In this document: positions 25,546 through 35,378 of the stretch, piece after piece
Position numbering within the stretch: position 1 is the first letter of the stretch
How the letters are laid out: each line of letters opens with the position of its first letter
NCBI GenBank assembly: GCA_016713885.1
Contig: JADJOF010000001.1
Coordinates: 806,001-870,000 of the forward strand
DNA from: Bdellovibrionales bacterium
GTDB taxonomy: Bacteria > Bdellovibrionota > Bdellovibrionia > Bdellovibrionales > JAMPXM01
Length of the DNA stretch: 64,000 nucleotides
Direction: 5' to 3'
The notes under the pieces: generated by a model
Seen by the model: the letters and a program-made list of their open reading frames with translations, nothing else
Database searches by the model: none
What the model was told of the DNA's origin: nothing
Program-made: the position numbers and the translations under genes

Positions 25546-27657
25546 TCAGGAGAGTGCCTTTAACATGAAGGCGTATTCCTCGGCCTTTTCCACGAGATGG
25601 TGGAAGCGACCCGAAGCGCCGAAATGGCCGGCGCCGGTGTTGATCTTAAATAGCAACATCTTCTGGTTCGTGCGCAGTTCTCGGAGGCGCGCCACCCATT
25701 TTGCTGGTTCCCAATAGGTCACGCGAGGATCGTTCAGTCCGGCGGTGATGAACAGGTATGGGAGTTCGCCGGGGCGCACGTTATCGTAGGGCGAATACTT
25801 GCGAATGAGATTAAAGTACTTCGTTTCAGCCGGGTTGACCCACTCTTTATATTCAATCGGAGTGAGCGGGAGCGAGGCGTCCATCATCGTGTTGAGCACG
25901 TCGACAAACGGCACGTGCGCTGCAACCGCCGAAAACAAATCTGGCCGCAAATTCATCGACGCCCCAACCAGCATGCCGCCGGCACTTCCGCCCGCGCAGC
26001 CCAAGCGCCGTTTGTCCACCATTCCCGAGCGAATCAAGTGATCGCCGCAAGCGATGAAGTCCTTGAACGTGTTCATCTTCTTCAGAAACTTACCGTCGTC
26101 ATACCACTTCCGCCCCATCTCCGAGCCGCCGCGAATGTGTGCAATTGCGTATACAAATCCGCGATCGACGAGCGATAGAGCTGAGCGAATCATGCCAAAT
26201 GAATCCGGCATCGAGTAGCCATAGGAGCCGTAGCCATACAGGTAGCCTGGCCCGCCGGGTTTGCGTGAACGTAGCGAGAGCAGAGTCATTGGCACGCGTG
26301 TGCCATCGTGACTTTTTACCATCACGCGTTCGCAGCGATAGCGACGCGGATCATAGCCTTTGACCTTTTCTTCTTTCAAAGCGGCAAAACGACGCGTCTT
26401 CATATTGTAGGCGAGCGTTTGCGTGGGCTGTACTGGCGACGAAATACGTGAGGCGCAGCGTATCAGTTTCAAACTCGTAGTTGGCGCCATCGATCTCGAC
26501 ATCAAAGGCCGCATCAGGAAAATGCACAACGTGGACTGCGCCGAGCGGCGAGGTCCAAGATCCGCACCTGTGGAAGTCCACGATAGCGTTCCTGAAGGAC
26601 AAGAAAGCCCTTAAAAGGCATGCAAACCGACGCGATAGACCTCGTCAGTTTTGGCAGACATTCCGGTTTTTGCATCGAGAAGTTTCCAGCCTTTCGCACT
26701 CAACGGTCGATGTGCAGAGGTCTCAAACACCTGGAAGTTGCGACTTCGCAAGTTGCTCAAGATGTAGAACTGGTCGCCCGAGTGATCGACCGAATACTCG
26801 TGGCCTTCATCGCGCTTTGCAAAGCAGCGGAGCTCGGCGCGTGGATCTGATGCTCGCAGATACCAAATCTCTGAAGTGATTTTGCCGTGGGATTCGATAA
26901 AAATAAATTGGCCCGAGCTTGAGCGGCTGACGTGAACAAACTGCTGCGGATCTTTTTCTTCGTAAATCAAGACATCGGTCTTAGCCGGGCGGCCGCGCTC
27001 GTGACGGTAAACTCGATAGGGGCGTAGATTTTTGTCGATCACAACATAGAATAAGTGCCGGCAATCCGAAGCCCAGATCATCGATCCGCTCGACATCGCG
27101 AGTTGTTCGGCAGATTCTTTTCCCGTTTCGAGATTTCGAATTCGAATCGAGTACTTTTCAGATCCATCAAAGTCGGCCGCGTAGGCGACATAGTCATGAT
27201 CCGGAGAGATCGTCAGGCCGCCGAGGTCAAAGTACTTTTTCCCTCGAGCAATCGCATTTTCGTCGAGAACGACGTCATCTTTTTTTGAGCCGCGAAGACG
27301 TCGTAGATGCCGGCGGTACTGAGCCCCTTTTCGAAACTCCGAGCGGTATTCATAGGGTCCCCAGGGCGCGGGAGCTGATGAGTCGGCAGGGGGCACGCGA
27401 CGCTTCATCTCACGGAAAAGTCGATCAACCGTTGTCTTGAGAGGGCGAAGCTCACGTTTAAAATGGTCATTTTCGGTTTCAAGGACTCGCATAACCGCCG
27501 GGTTCGATTTTTCACGTAACCAAAAGTAAGGGTCAGACCACTTGAGGCCGTGCTTTTTGATCGTGTGGGACTTTTGGGCGACGGGTGCGAGAGGTTGCGA
27601 TTCAAGCCATAGCTTAGAGGAAGTGTGCTTTTTATTCATTTCATCACGGTAAATCAA
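25546..27657 (-). pseudogene. ptrB: Oligopeptidase B (S9 family), disrupted by three +1 shifts
   Basis: The N-terminal beta-propeller (27657 to about 26614) and the C-terminal alpha/beta-hydrolase part (about 26435-25546) are both intact. The hydrolase part shows the nucleophile in G-C-A-G-G-S-A-G-G, the Asp in G-L-N-D-P-R-V-T-Y-W-E and the His in G-A-G-H-F-G-A. Between them the protein runs through all three frames. An extra T near 26611-26614 creates a TAA stop (L-H-A-F-stop, should read L-H-A-F-K-G-F-L-V). One extra base lies near 26545-26560, and an extra T near 26435-26440 (should read L-T-Y-S-S-P-V-Q-P-T-Q-T). The three sum to +3, so the two outer parts share a frame. It is either a decayed gene or an error-rich patch. 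Confidence 0.85.
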
Positions 27658-27697
27658 AGCGGCTCATGTTAAAAGGCCTTATAGGGGTACCTTCAAA

Positions 27698-30316
27698 ATG
27701 ACTCAGACTGTGCTTTGGCATAAGCGATCGGTGCAGGACGTTCTCAGCGAGCATGCGACCTCTCTGGATGAAGGGCTTGCTCATGAAGAGGTGACGCTCC
27801 GGTCAGTCGAGTATGGCGCGAATCGTCTCGAAGAGGCAAATCGGCGTGGGCCGTGGCGTACACTGCTTTCACAGTTTACTGATTTCATGGTGCTCGTGTT
27901 GATTGGCGCTGCGGTTATCGCGATCGCCTTGGGGGAGCCATACGACGCGATTGCGATTCTTGCGATTGTGTTTCTCAATGGCCTTCTTGGTTTTTTTCAA
28001 GACTACCGTGCTGAACAGGCGATGCAGGCGCTACAGGCACTCGCGGCCCCGCACGCCAGAGTTCGGCGGGCCGGAAAAATTTTAACTGTTCCGGCATTTG
28101 ATCTTGTCCCTGGCGATGTTGTTTTTCTTGAACAGGGTGCAATTGTGCCAGCTGACTTGCGAATCGTGGAGCTCGCAGAGCTACAAATTGATGAGTCGAT
28201 GTTGACGGGCGAGTCGGCGCCTGTCGTGAAGTCTGTCCATGTCATCAGCGAAACGATGCCCACTCACGATCAAAAAAATATGGCGTTTAAAGGGACAGTC
28301 GTCACACGCGGGAGAGCGACGGGCGTTGTTGTTCGCGTCGGCATGAGCACAGAGATCGGACGAATCGCAGCGCTCCTCAAGCGCGAGGTTGAACCCGCCA
28401 CACCACTCCAGCGAAAGCTCACGGTATTTGCTCGGCGCCTTGCGTTTGTCGTGATCGGACTTTGCGCCATCATTTTCGTTTTCGGTTTACTGCGTGGGGA
28501 GAAGCCGGTTCTGATGTTTCTGACCGCATTGAGTCTCGCCGTCGCGGCAATTCCCGAAGCTCTTCCCGCGGTGATCACGGTGGCGCTGTCGCTAGGCGCG
28601 CGGGCGATGAGCCGACAAAAAGCGTTGGTTCGGAAACTTCCCGCAGTTGAGGCGTTGGGTTCGGTCACCGTGATCTGTTCTGATAAAACGGGAACACTGA
28701 CTGAGAACCGCATGCAGGCGCAAGAGTTTCGCGTGCATCATGGTGCACGTATTCAAACCTATCAGGGGATTCCTCCACGTGACGAACGCGATGAAAACTG
28801 GGAAAAGTTTCTTCTTGCTCTGGCGCTGAACAACGATGTTGTGGTGAGCGATCAGCATTTTGTCGGTGATCCCACCGAGGTGGCACTTATGGAGGCCGCG
28901 GTGGCCGCGGGGCTTGACCTTAACGTTGTTCGTCAGCTCTACCCTCGAGTGGCGGAGTTGTCGTTCACCAGTGAACGGGGCCTGATGAGCACCGTTCATC
29001 GAAAATCTGACGGCCGAACGATTGTTCTCACCAAGGGAGCGCCTGAGTATGTGTTTGCTCTTTGTGAAGATGTCGGTCTTACCGAGCCTGAGTCCGTTCA
29101 ATCGATGGCGGCACAGGGAATGCGTGTCCTCGCTCTTGCCTACAGAGAAATCGGAGATCAAGACGTCGCGCAAATGGAACTCAACAGCGTTGAACGAGGC
29201 CTGAAGTATCTTGGTCTGATTGGCCTGATCGATCCTCCGCGCGAATCAGCGGCTGAGTCCGTTCGCCTTTGTCACGCCGCCGGCATCCGCGTCGCGATGA
29301 TCACGGGTGATCACCCTGCTACAGCTCGAGCGATTGCTCATCGGCTTGGAAGTAAAAAGACTATAAAAGATCAAGTGATCACCGGGCGCGAGTTGGCCGC
29401 GCTCTCTGACGACGAGCTTCAAATCACGACCAGCAGTGTAGCGGTCTATGCTCGCATGGATCCCGAGCAGAAGATTCGAATCGTCAAAGCGCTGCAGGCC
29501 AATGGCGACGTTGTCGCGATGACGGGTGACGGTGTGAATGACTCACCGGCACTTAAGCGTGCGGACGTCGGGGTCGCAATGGGTAAAGGCGGAACCGATG
29601 TTGCGCGCGAGGCCGCACACATCATTCTCCTCGATGACAATTTCTCTAGCATCGTTGGCGCGGTTCGCGAAGGCCGGCGCATTTACGACAATATCCGAAA
29701 ATTTGTTCGCTTCGCTCTTTCGGGAAATTCTGGCGAGATCTGGACATTGTTTTGCGCCCCACTCTTCGGTTTGCCGACACCACTTTTGCCGATCCAGATT
29801 CTTTGGATCAATTTGGTGACGGATGGTCTGCCCGGCCTTTCTCTTGCTGTTGAGCCTGAAGAGCGGAACATCATGCACCGACCACCGCGCTCACCGCGCG
29901 AGAGCATCTTTGCGCGAGGTCTTTGGCAGCATTCTGTCTGGGTCGGAGTGCTCACGGCGGCTGTCACTTTAGGCTCGATGGCATGGGCCTTTCACGCTGG
30001 TCACCCCGGATGGCAGACGATCGCATTCACCGTTCTCACCATGACTCAGATGGGGCATGTTCTCGCGATTCGTTCTGAACGAGAGTCGATTTTTACAATT
30101 GGATTCCTCAGCAATACGCCACTTCTGTTCGCCGTGCTCACGACTTTCATTTTGCATCTCGCGGTCCTTTATGTGCCGATGCTGAGCGCGATTTTTAAGA
30201 CCACACCGCTTTCGATGGTGGAGCTATTGCTCTGCTTTGTGGCCTCAAGCTCCGTCTTTGTCGCTGTCGAAATTGAAAAGCTTTTCAGGCGTCGCTCCGA
30301 ACAGAAATCGAAATGA
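27698..30316 (+). CDS. P-type Ca2+/cation-transporting ATPase
   Basis: 872 residues, P2A-like. Order: N-terminal cation ATPase domain, M1-M2, the actuator with T-G-E-S (about residue 169), M3-M4 with P-E-A-L-P, phosphorylation site D329 in [11 protein letters not shown], the nucleotide domain, [10 protein letters not shown] near 607, and six C-terminal membrane helices with N-L-V-T-D-G-L-P in M6. The M4 P-E-A-L-P and M6 N..D fit calcium or manganese export rather than Na/K or heavy metals. It is divergent from ptrB with a 40-base gap. Confidence 0.92.
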   Translation: MTQTVLWHKRSVQDVLSEHATSLDEGLAHEEVTLRSVEYGANRLEEANRRGPWRTLLSQFTDFMVLVLIGAAVIAIALGEPYDAIAILAIVFLNGLLGFFQDYRAEQAMQALQALAAPHARVRRAGKILTVPAFDLVPGDVVFLEQGAIVPADLRIVELAELQIDESMLTGESAPVVKSVHVISETMPTHDQKNMAFKGTVVTRGRATGVVVRVGMSTEIGRIAALLKREVEPATPLQRKLTVFARRLAFVVIGLCAIIFVFGLLRGEKPVLMFLTALSLAVAAIPEALPAVITVALSLGARAMSRQKALVRKLPAVEALGSVTVICSDKTGTLTENRMQAQEFRVHHGARIQTYQGIPPRDERDENWEKFLLALALNNDVVVSDQHFVGDPTEVALMEAAVAAGLDLNVVRQLYPRVAELSFTSERGLMSTVHRKSDGRTIVLTKGAPEYVFALCEDVGLTEPESVQSMAAQGMRVLALAYREIGDQDVAQMELNSVERGLKYLGLIGLIDPPRESAAESVRLCHAAGIRVAMITGDHPATARAIAHRLGSKKTIKDQVITGRELAALSDDELQITTSSVAVYARMDPEQKIRIVKALQANGDVVAMTGDGVNDSPALKRADVGVAMGKGGTDVAREAAHIILLDDNFSSIVGAVREGRRIYDNIRKFVRFALSGNSGEIWTLFCAPLFGLPTPLLPIQILWINLVTDGLPGLSLAVEPEERNIMHRPPRSPRESIFARGLWQHSVWVGVLTAAVTLGSMAWAFHAGHPGWQTIAFTVLTMTQMGHVLAIRSERESIFTIGFLSNTPLLFAVLTTFILHLAVLYVPMLSAIFKTTPLSMVELLLCFVASSSVFVAVEIEKLFRRRSEQKSK

Positions 30317-30319
30317 ATC

Positions 30320-30349
30320 TTGACCTTGGTGACGGAGCTGCACTTTCCT
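30320..30349 (+). promoter_or_regulatory. Promoter-like block shared by two paralogues, copy 1
   Basis: ttgacctt (30320-30327) and gcactttcct (30340-30349) recur with nearly the same spacing at 31312-31340, in front of the paralogue at 31365. The first box looks like a -35 element, but the second is not a classic -10. Conservation between duplicates is the main support. Confidence 0.35.
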
Positions 30350-30384
30350 TAGGCGCGTAAAAACGCAAAACGTAAGGAGACAGC

Positions 30385-31245
30385 ATGTTTCGTTCAACAT
30401 TGATACTCGGATCATTACTCGGATCGTTGGTCTTGGGATTTTCGCTCACGGCCAGCGCGAATACAGAAGTGACTTTTGAAGAAGCGAAAACAGAGTTTAC
30501 CACTCAGCTGGCGACGTTCAAAGCGGACGTCAAAGCGATCGAAGATACACGCGACATTACGCTGACTCGCATCGATGACGAGATCACCGCATTGAAGACA
30601 GAACTCAAGGCCTGCAAGAATTTTGATTGTATGCTGGCAACTCAGAAGAAAATCACTGAGAAGCAAAATGAGAAAGTAACTCAGGCCAAAACGACCGAGA
30701 CTGAAGTGGCTCCGCTTCGTATGGACCTCGTTCGCAAGGGCAAGAAGCTTGCGGTTGCGGCCTTCGCAACGGAACTGAAGACACTTGGCTTTGCGACCAA
30801 AGAGTTCAAAGCGTTCAACGTTACCGCCGACACTCAGTGCGGTGTTCGCAAAACGACTTACGCAGAGATTACTCCAAGCGCACAGATGGTTTGCCGTCAG
30901 CTCAATGTTGAGTTCGCCTATCACGGAAAAGTTTATAAGAAGCAGATCGCGCTTGGTTTGAATCATGCAGCGACGACTCACGCAGGTGAGCCGACGACGA
31001 TGCCGGCGACATAATTAAGCGAAGTCGAGTCGATCTTCTCGCAAACCACAGAGGATTTTATGTACGGCGTACAGCCGCTTTATCTCTTCGCGGGCGACAG
31101 CCGTTTTGCGACAGGGCGTCCGGCGTGGATGGGTGAAGGTGCATTTGGTCACTTTGGATCGCGCTTTTACCACGCTCATAGCGGCAAACACGTTGGTGTT
31201 TACACCGTGGCTGTTGAAGTCACTGAGGCCGTGAACGATCTGTAA
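30385..31245 (+). pseudogene. Secreted coiled-coil protein with in-frame stop (paralogue 1)
   Basis: A signal peptide (cleavage near A-S-A-N-T) and a charged helical region are followed by M-V-C-R-Q-L-N-V-E-F and an ending T-M-P-A-T, then TAA at 31012-31014. The same frame continues to 31245 with L-S-E-V-E-S-I-F-S-Q-T and F-A-T-G-R-P-A-W. These align without a gap to E-L-A-D-V-Q-T-I-F-A-Q-T and Y-A-T-G-R-P-L-W in the neighbour at 31365. One codon, Glu in the paralogue, is therefore a stop here. The short 209-residue product may still be made; the rest has only internal starts. Function unknown. Confidence 0.8.
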
Positions 31246-31311
31246 TCGCCCAGCTCAAAACTCTTGCGGCGGGTCTTTCCCGTCGCGAGGCGTTGCGGAA
31301 CTGCCCATTTC

Positions 31312-31340
31312 TTGACCTTCTTTGAGTCCGGCACTCTCCT
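31312..31340 (+). promoter_or_regulatory. Promoter-like block shared by two paralogues, copy 2
   Basis: ttgacctt (31312-31319) and gcactctcct (31331-31340), 34 bases before the start codon. It matches the block at 30320-30349 in front of the first paralogue, whereas the sequence around it differs. Confidence 0.35.
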
Positions 31341-31364
31341 AATGACATCACTCAAGGAGAGAAC

Positions 31365-32213
31365 ATGTTTCGACTCGCTTTTCTCGCATCAGTTTTAGGC
31401 TTGGCTCTTGGATTTTCGCCGGGAGCTCGAGCGACAGCCGAGATGTCCTTTGTCGACGCTAAAGTCGAGTTTGCAAATCTCCATAAAACTTTTCAGTCCG
31501 ACGTAAAGACCCTTGAGCTTGCTCGCGACGCTGAACTCAAGCGCTTGAACGATCTCCTTCTCCAATTAAATAAAGACCTGAAGGCGTGTCCAACCTACAC
31601 CTGCGTAAAAGAGACAAAAACCGCAATTGCCCAAGCCGAACAGGATAAGCAGGTGGCGGTGCGGGAGGCCGATCGCCAGATACAGCCAATGAAGGTTGAT
31701 TTTGTTCGCATGACAAAGCGCCTCGCGATTGCAAGTTTCTCATACGAGCTCAAGGCACAGGCTGCAAAAACCAAAGAGCTTGAGAACTTTACGCCGGATA
31801 CGGACTCTTATTGTGAGCCGCGCGAGTCGGCGACGACTCATCGTTCACAATACGTGAGCCGCCAAATGGTTTGTCGTCAGTTGAATGTCGAGTACAAATA
31901 CAAAGGCACGTTCTATAAGATGAAGCTCGCGCTGGGGCTTCCGTTTGGTGAGACCGATCACGTCGGCAATCCAAAGACGATGGCTGAAAGCGAACTCGCC
32001 GATGTTCAGACGATCTTTGCGCAGACGCCGGCGCAGGTGATGGCCGGTATCAGTGCGATTTCAGTTTTCACAGGCGACCCCAAGTACGCAACGGGGCGCC
32101 CGCTCTGGTCGCAGGTCAGTGACTTTGGCTACTACGGCATGGAGTTTTACTACTGTACAATGCAACTATCTTTGGGTTGTACACAGTCGCAGTGGACCAA
32201 ATTTAAATTCTAG
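31365..32213 (+). CDS. Secreted coiled-coil protein (paralogue 2)
   Basis: 282 residues with a signal peptide (cleavage near A-R-A-T-A) and a Shine-Dalgarno AAGGAGAG. Residues about 30-120 form a long charged helix or coiled coil (L-K-R-L-N-D-L-L-L-Q-L-N-K-D-L-K). Conserved cysteines lie in A-C-P-T-Y-T-C and Q-M-V-C-R-Q-L, and the C-terminal part has Y-A-T-G-R-P-L-W-S-Q-V. It is about 35-40% alike by eye to the interrupted gene just upstream, so the two arose by tandem duplication. It is probably periplasmic. Function is not recognised. It runs into the ATP-grasp gene tail to tail (4-base overlap). Confidence 0.75.
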   Translation: MFRLAFLASVLGLALGFSPGARATAEMSFVDAKVEFANLHKTFQSDVKTLELARDAELKRLNDLLLQLNKDLKACPTYTCVKETKTAIAQAEQDKQVAVREADRQIQPMKVDFVRMTKRLAIASFSYELKAQAAKTKELENFTPDTDSYCEPRESATTHRSQYVSRQMVCRQLNVEYKYKGTFYKMKLALGLPFGETDHVGNPKTMAESELADVQTIFAQTPAQVMAGISAISVFTGDPKYATGRPLWSQVSDFGYYGMEFYYCTMQLSLGCTQSQWTKFKF

Positions 32214-33373
32214 GTCCAAATCACCGAGGTCACGCCGCCGCCGGGAGTGGTGGCGTTGGTCATTTGCCCCTGATAGAGCCTGGCGCAAGCGGTCCGAAGC
32301 TCATCGCGATAGGCGAAAAAGCGTAGATCATATTTAAATTCCACTCCGCCAATCGCGACTGTTGGGGCTGGCACAAACTCCTGTGCCAATCCATCGCCCT
32401 CAAGAATTCGTTGGAAAGCACCGCGGGCGACACTGCTGCCTCTGAACACCGCTTTGCCGCCGAATGCGTTCTTTGGCTTGAAAATCAGATTTTTTCTTTC
32501 ATTCCAGAGCAATTCAGGATCAAGGCCTCGCACTTCGCGGGTTTGAATGAGCGCTCGGCGAACGACCGCGCACTCGTCGGCACTTAAACCCATCGACTCC
32601 AGGGCTCCAGGTTCAGACCAGCGCACCATTCGGTACTTGTCGGCGAGTAGGCGGTACTCATGAGCACTTGGGGTGATCACGGTCGCCTTCGCCGCCAAAG
32701 CTTCACGCAGCGGAAGCGACGAATTCTCTTCGAGATAAAAATCGGTTGCGCGATTGTAAACCAGATCGATCGGGCCAAAGTCGCCGCACCACAAGTGATC
32801 TTGGCGCATTGAGAGTTCGCGTCGATCAGCAATAACGACCTCGGCACCGAGAGCCATCAGCATGTCTTTGTAGACAAGAAATTCGGCGAATAGCTTCTGC
32901 TTCGAGGGCTCGTCATCGACAATCGCAATACGTGCGCCCTTTAGCTCGCGTCCAAGCTCGCGCTGAAAATCGAGAGCAAAGCCGTTGCGTGCGCGTTCAA
33001 GGCCTCGAGTGGCATTCATGACATCGACCATCGCCCCCATCGAGGCGTTGGTATTGATCTCGATCAGTCGAAGTGCACCACTTGGGTCGACGTGAAAGTC
33101 GTAGGACATCAAGACCGAATAGTGGCCCGGATCCTGGAGTGACGGAGCGAGAGCGCGAAGGCGTGCGGCTTCGTTCTGATTTTCGCGTATGCGATTGTGA
33201 AAAATAGAAACGAGGCGCTGGGCCTCGTTCCAGAGTGCACGCGGCAGCGAGAGCGCTTCCGGCGCGATCAGAGTCGGGATGACGAGTTCTTTTATACCGC
33301 CGAACGATTCGGCCTCTTTCACCGCTTGCGGATACTCGACGGCCAGTCGCGCTAAGAACTCGTCATGCGTCAC
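32210..33373 (-). CDS. ATP-grasp enzyme of unknown substrate
   Basis: 387 residues if started at the GTG at 33373, just after the peroxiredoxin stop; an in-frame GTG at 33424 would overlap that gene by 47 bases. The fold is visible from L-R-L-I-E-I-N-T-N-A-S-M-G-A (residue about 110), D-L-V-Y-N-R-A-T-D-F-Y, F-K-P-K-N-A-F-G-G-K-A-V-F-R-G (ATP-binding lysine and Gly-loop) and A-Q-E-F-V-P-A-P. The end R-L-Y-Q-G-Q-M-T-N-A-T-T-P-G-G-G recurs in glutathionylspermidine/RimK-like ligase relatives. It would join a carboxylate to an amine or thiol; the substrate is not known. It may be co-transcribed with the peroxiredoxin. Confidence 0.7.
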   Translation of the reverse strand: MTHDEFLARLAVEYPQAVKEAESFGGIKELVIPTLIAPEALSLPRALWNEAQRLVSIFHNRIRENQNEAARLRALAPSLQDPGHYSVLMSYDFHVDPSGALRLIEINTNASMGAMVDVMNATRGLERARNGFALDFQRELGRELKGARIAIVDDEPSKQKLFAEFLVYKDMLMALGAEVVIADRRELSMRQDHLWCGDFGPIDLVYNRATDFYLEENSSLPLREALAAKATVITPSAHEYRLLADKYRMVRWSEPGALESMGLSADECAVVRRALIQTREVRGLDPELLWNERKNLIFKPKNAFGGKAVFRGSSVARGAFQRILEGDGLAQEFVPAPTVAIGGVEFKYDLRFFAYRDELRTACARLYQGQMTNATTPGGGVTSVIWT

Positions 33374-33377
33374 GCGA

Positions 33378-33905
33378 TCACTTACCGACTTTAACGTGAG
33401 CAGCGCCTTTTTTCCAGCCAGCACCGCAGAGTTCGCCCGACTTCAACGCTTGAAGAACGCGGAGGATTTCATTCGCATCGCGACCAACGCTCAGATTGTG
33501 AATGCCGGCGTACTGAACTTTTTGTTCTGGATCGATAATGAAGGTGCCGCGTGTAGCGATACCGGAGTCTTCAAGCAGAACACCGTAGTCGCGCGAAATA
33601 CGCTTAGTGACGTCAGCGAGAAGTGGATAGTGCAAATCGCCAAGGTCGTCTTTGATCCAACGCTTGTGCGAATGCTCTGAGTCGATCGAACAGCCAAGAA
33701 CGACGGCGCCAGACGCTTCAAATTCCTTGAGTGTGTCGCGGAACTGCGTGATCTCAGTGGGGCAAACAAAAGTGAAATCGAGTGGGTAGAAGAACAGGAC
33801 GACCCATTTACCTTTGTAATCAGTGAGGCTTACTTTTTTGAATTCGCCGCCGTCGACAACAGCCGTTGTTGTGAAAAGCGGTGCGGGTTGACCAATCATT
33901 GCCAT
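33378..33905 (-). CDS. 2-Cys peroxiredoxin (AhpC/Prx1 type)
   Basis: 175 residues from the ATG at 33905, which has GGAGG upstream; the open frame extends further but lacks family similarity. It reduces peroxides in the cytosol. The peroxidatic Cys is C48 in T-F-V-C-P-T-E, with the P-L-D-F-T lead-in, and the resolving Cys is C160 in G-E-L-C-G-A-G-W. A thioredoxin reductase begins at the right edge of the window but is not linked. Confidence 0.94.
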   Translation of the reverse strand: MAMIGQPAPLFTTTAVVDGGEFKKVSLTDYKGKWVVLFFYPLDFTFVCPTEITQFRDTLKEFEASGAVVLGCSIDSEHSHKRWIKDDLGDLHYPLLADVTKRISRDYGVLLEDSGIATRGTFIIDPEQKVQYAGIHNLSVGRDANEILRVLQALKSGELCGAGWKKGAAHVKVGK

Positions 33906-34053
33906 AATTCCTCCACGAGCAAGATTTTGATGTTGAGAGTTGAGGTAATGTTCTAAAAGGTGAACCCAAAGCTCGGCAAGGCCAGGCCGCCCGCAGCACG
34001 GGGGCGGCGATAGGATATGAGTCGGTGCGTCAGACGGCGGAGCGGGAGGGCAG

Positions 34054-34830
34054 ATGAAGATTATCACCTGGAATGTGAACGGAATTCGCGCGGTCGGCAA
34101 AAAGAATCTCTTTCTGCCGTTCATTGAGCGCGAACGTCCCGACATCCTTTGTCTGCAAGAGACAAAAGCCCATCCGGATCAGGTGGAGCCTGATATTCGC
34201 GAACCGCGAGGGATGAAGGGCACGTGGTCGTCCGCTGTAAAAAAAGGATATTCGGGAGTGGCCACTTTTTTGCGAACACCGGATCTCGCGCGCGAGATTC
34301 AGCCACAGATTGGAATTTCCGAGTACGACAGCGAAGGCCGTGTGGTGGTTTCTGATCACGGCCACTTTTTGCTCTACAATATCTATTTCCCAAACGGCGG
34401 AAGTGGCGATGAACGTCACGATTTCAAACAGAAGTTCTTAAACGACCTCAATCAGCACTTGGCTGAGAAGCTCAAGTTAGGGCGCGAGATCATCGTCGTT
34501 GGCGACTACAATGTCGCTCATCGCGAAGTCGACGTGTTTGACCCGGTTCGCCTCTCCAAAGAGAGCGGCTTTCTCCCTGAAGAGCGAGCTTGGTTTGATT
34601 CTTTTTTGGCTCTCGGTTTTGTCGATACATTTCGGCACTTTCATCCGGCGGAAAAAGATCGCTACACCTGGTGGAGCTACGTTGAGCGTGCACGTCCCAT
34701 CAATCGTGGATGGCGCATCGACTATATCTGTGTGTCGAAGGGACTCTTGCCCAAGGTGGTCCGCGCCGAGATTCGCGACGACATTGAGGGCTCTGATTAC
34801 TGTTCAGTCGAAATGGAGATCAATTTATGA
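34054..34830 (+). CDS. xthA: Exonuclease III / AP endonuclease with His-to-Tyr in the SDH motif
   Basis: 258 residues of the Mg-dependent endonuclease-exonuclease-phosphatase fold, for base-excision repair at abasic sites. Visible catalytic residues: N7 (W-N-V-N-G), E36 (L-Q-E-T-K-A), Y111 (N-I-Y-F-P-N-G), D151/N153 (V-G-D-Y-N-V-A-H) and D223 (R-I-D-Y). The last motif should be S-D-H; here it is G-S-D-Y-C-S-V (codon TAC), so the catalytic His position is Tyr249. One C-to-T change would explain it. Loss or strong reduction of activity is expected. Its stop overlaps the fxsA start by 4 bases. Confidence 0.9.
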   Translation: MKIITWNVNGIRAVGKKNLFLPFIERERPDILCLQETKAHPDQVEPDIREPRGMKGTWSSAVKKGYSGVATFLRTPDLAREIQPQIGISEYDSEGRVVVSDHGHFLLYNIYFPNGGSGDERHDFKQKFLNDLNQHLAEKLKLGREIIVVGDYNVAHREVDVFDPVRLSKESGFLPEERAWFDSFLALGFVDTFRHFHPAEKDRYTWWSYVERARPINRGWRIDYICVSKGLLPKVVRAEIRDDIEGSDYCSVEMEINL

Positions 34831-35216
34831 TTCCGTTGGGTCTGCTGCTGTTTCCAATCATCGAAATTGCGGTGGCCATCTCCGTGATTCGCGAGTTTGG
34901 CTTTGGGAATGCGTTTTTCATGTGGCTGATTTCGACCATTCTCGGCATCGGTCTTTTTCGCGCGACCAGCGCGCAGCTTTCAATGGGGGTCGCGCAAGCT
35001 TTGCGCCGAGGGGAGTCGCCCGGGCAAGGTGCAGTCGAAGGAGCGCTCGTTGGATTGTCCGGAGTTCTGTTCCTCGTCCCCGGATTTGTTTCTGATGTGC
35101 TCGGTCTGATCGTTCTCTTTCGTCCGGTTCGTCGTCTGATTGCGCGTCGTCTGCTGGCGAAAAATTCCGTCAGTCAATGTCGGCGGTCCCGGCGCCACGA
35201 GGGGAGCGGGTTCTGA
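34827..35216 (+). CDS. fxsA: FxsA family membrane protein
   Basis: 129 residues. It has the typical order of membrane segments: L-L-L-F-P-I-I-E-I-A-V near the start, F-F-M-W-L-I-S-T-I-L-G-I-G-L, and G-V-L-F-L-V-P-G-F-V-S-D-V-L-G-L, followed by R-P-V-R-R-L-I-A-R-R. FxsA in E. coli alleviates phage T7 F-exclusion when overproduced; its normal role is unclear. It is coupled to the exonuclease gene by ATGA. Confidence 0.9.
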   Translation: MIPLGLLLFPIIEIAVAISVIREFGFGNAFFMWLISTILGIGLFRATSAQLSMGVAQALRRGESPGQGAVEGALVGLSGVLFLVPGFVSDVLGLIVLFRPVRRLIARRLLAKNSVSQCRRSRRHEGSGF

Positions 35217-35378
35217 TCCGACGGTCGCGCATCACCGATCTTCCGGCAGCGCTTCTGATATGGTCATCGATGTCGATGCGACCAAGGTCGAGTAATCGCG
35301 GTAACGCTGACTTGATTTGAGACCCAGCCTTAAGCCCGCCCCGACCTACGACCGATATTCTCATTGTCGGGAGGACGC

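Noticed and set aside
31266..31286. Hairpin gcggcggg/cccgtcgc as terminator of the first paralogue
   Set aside because: The stem is fair but no T-run follows, so it is not listed as a terminator.
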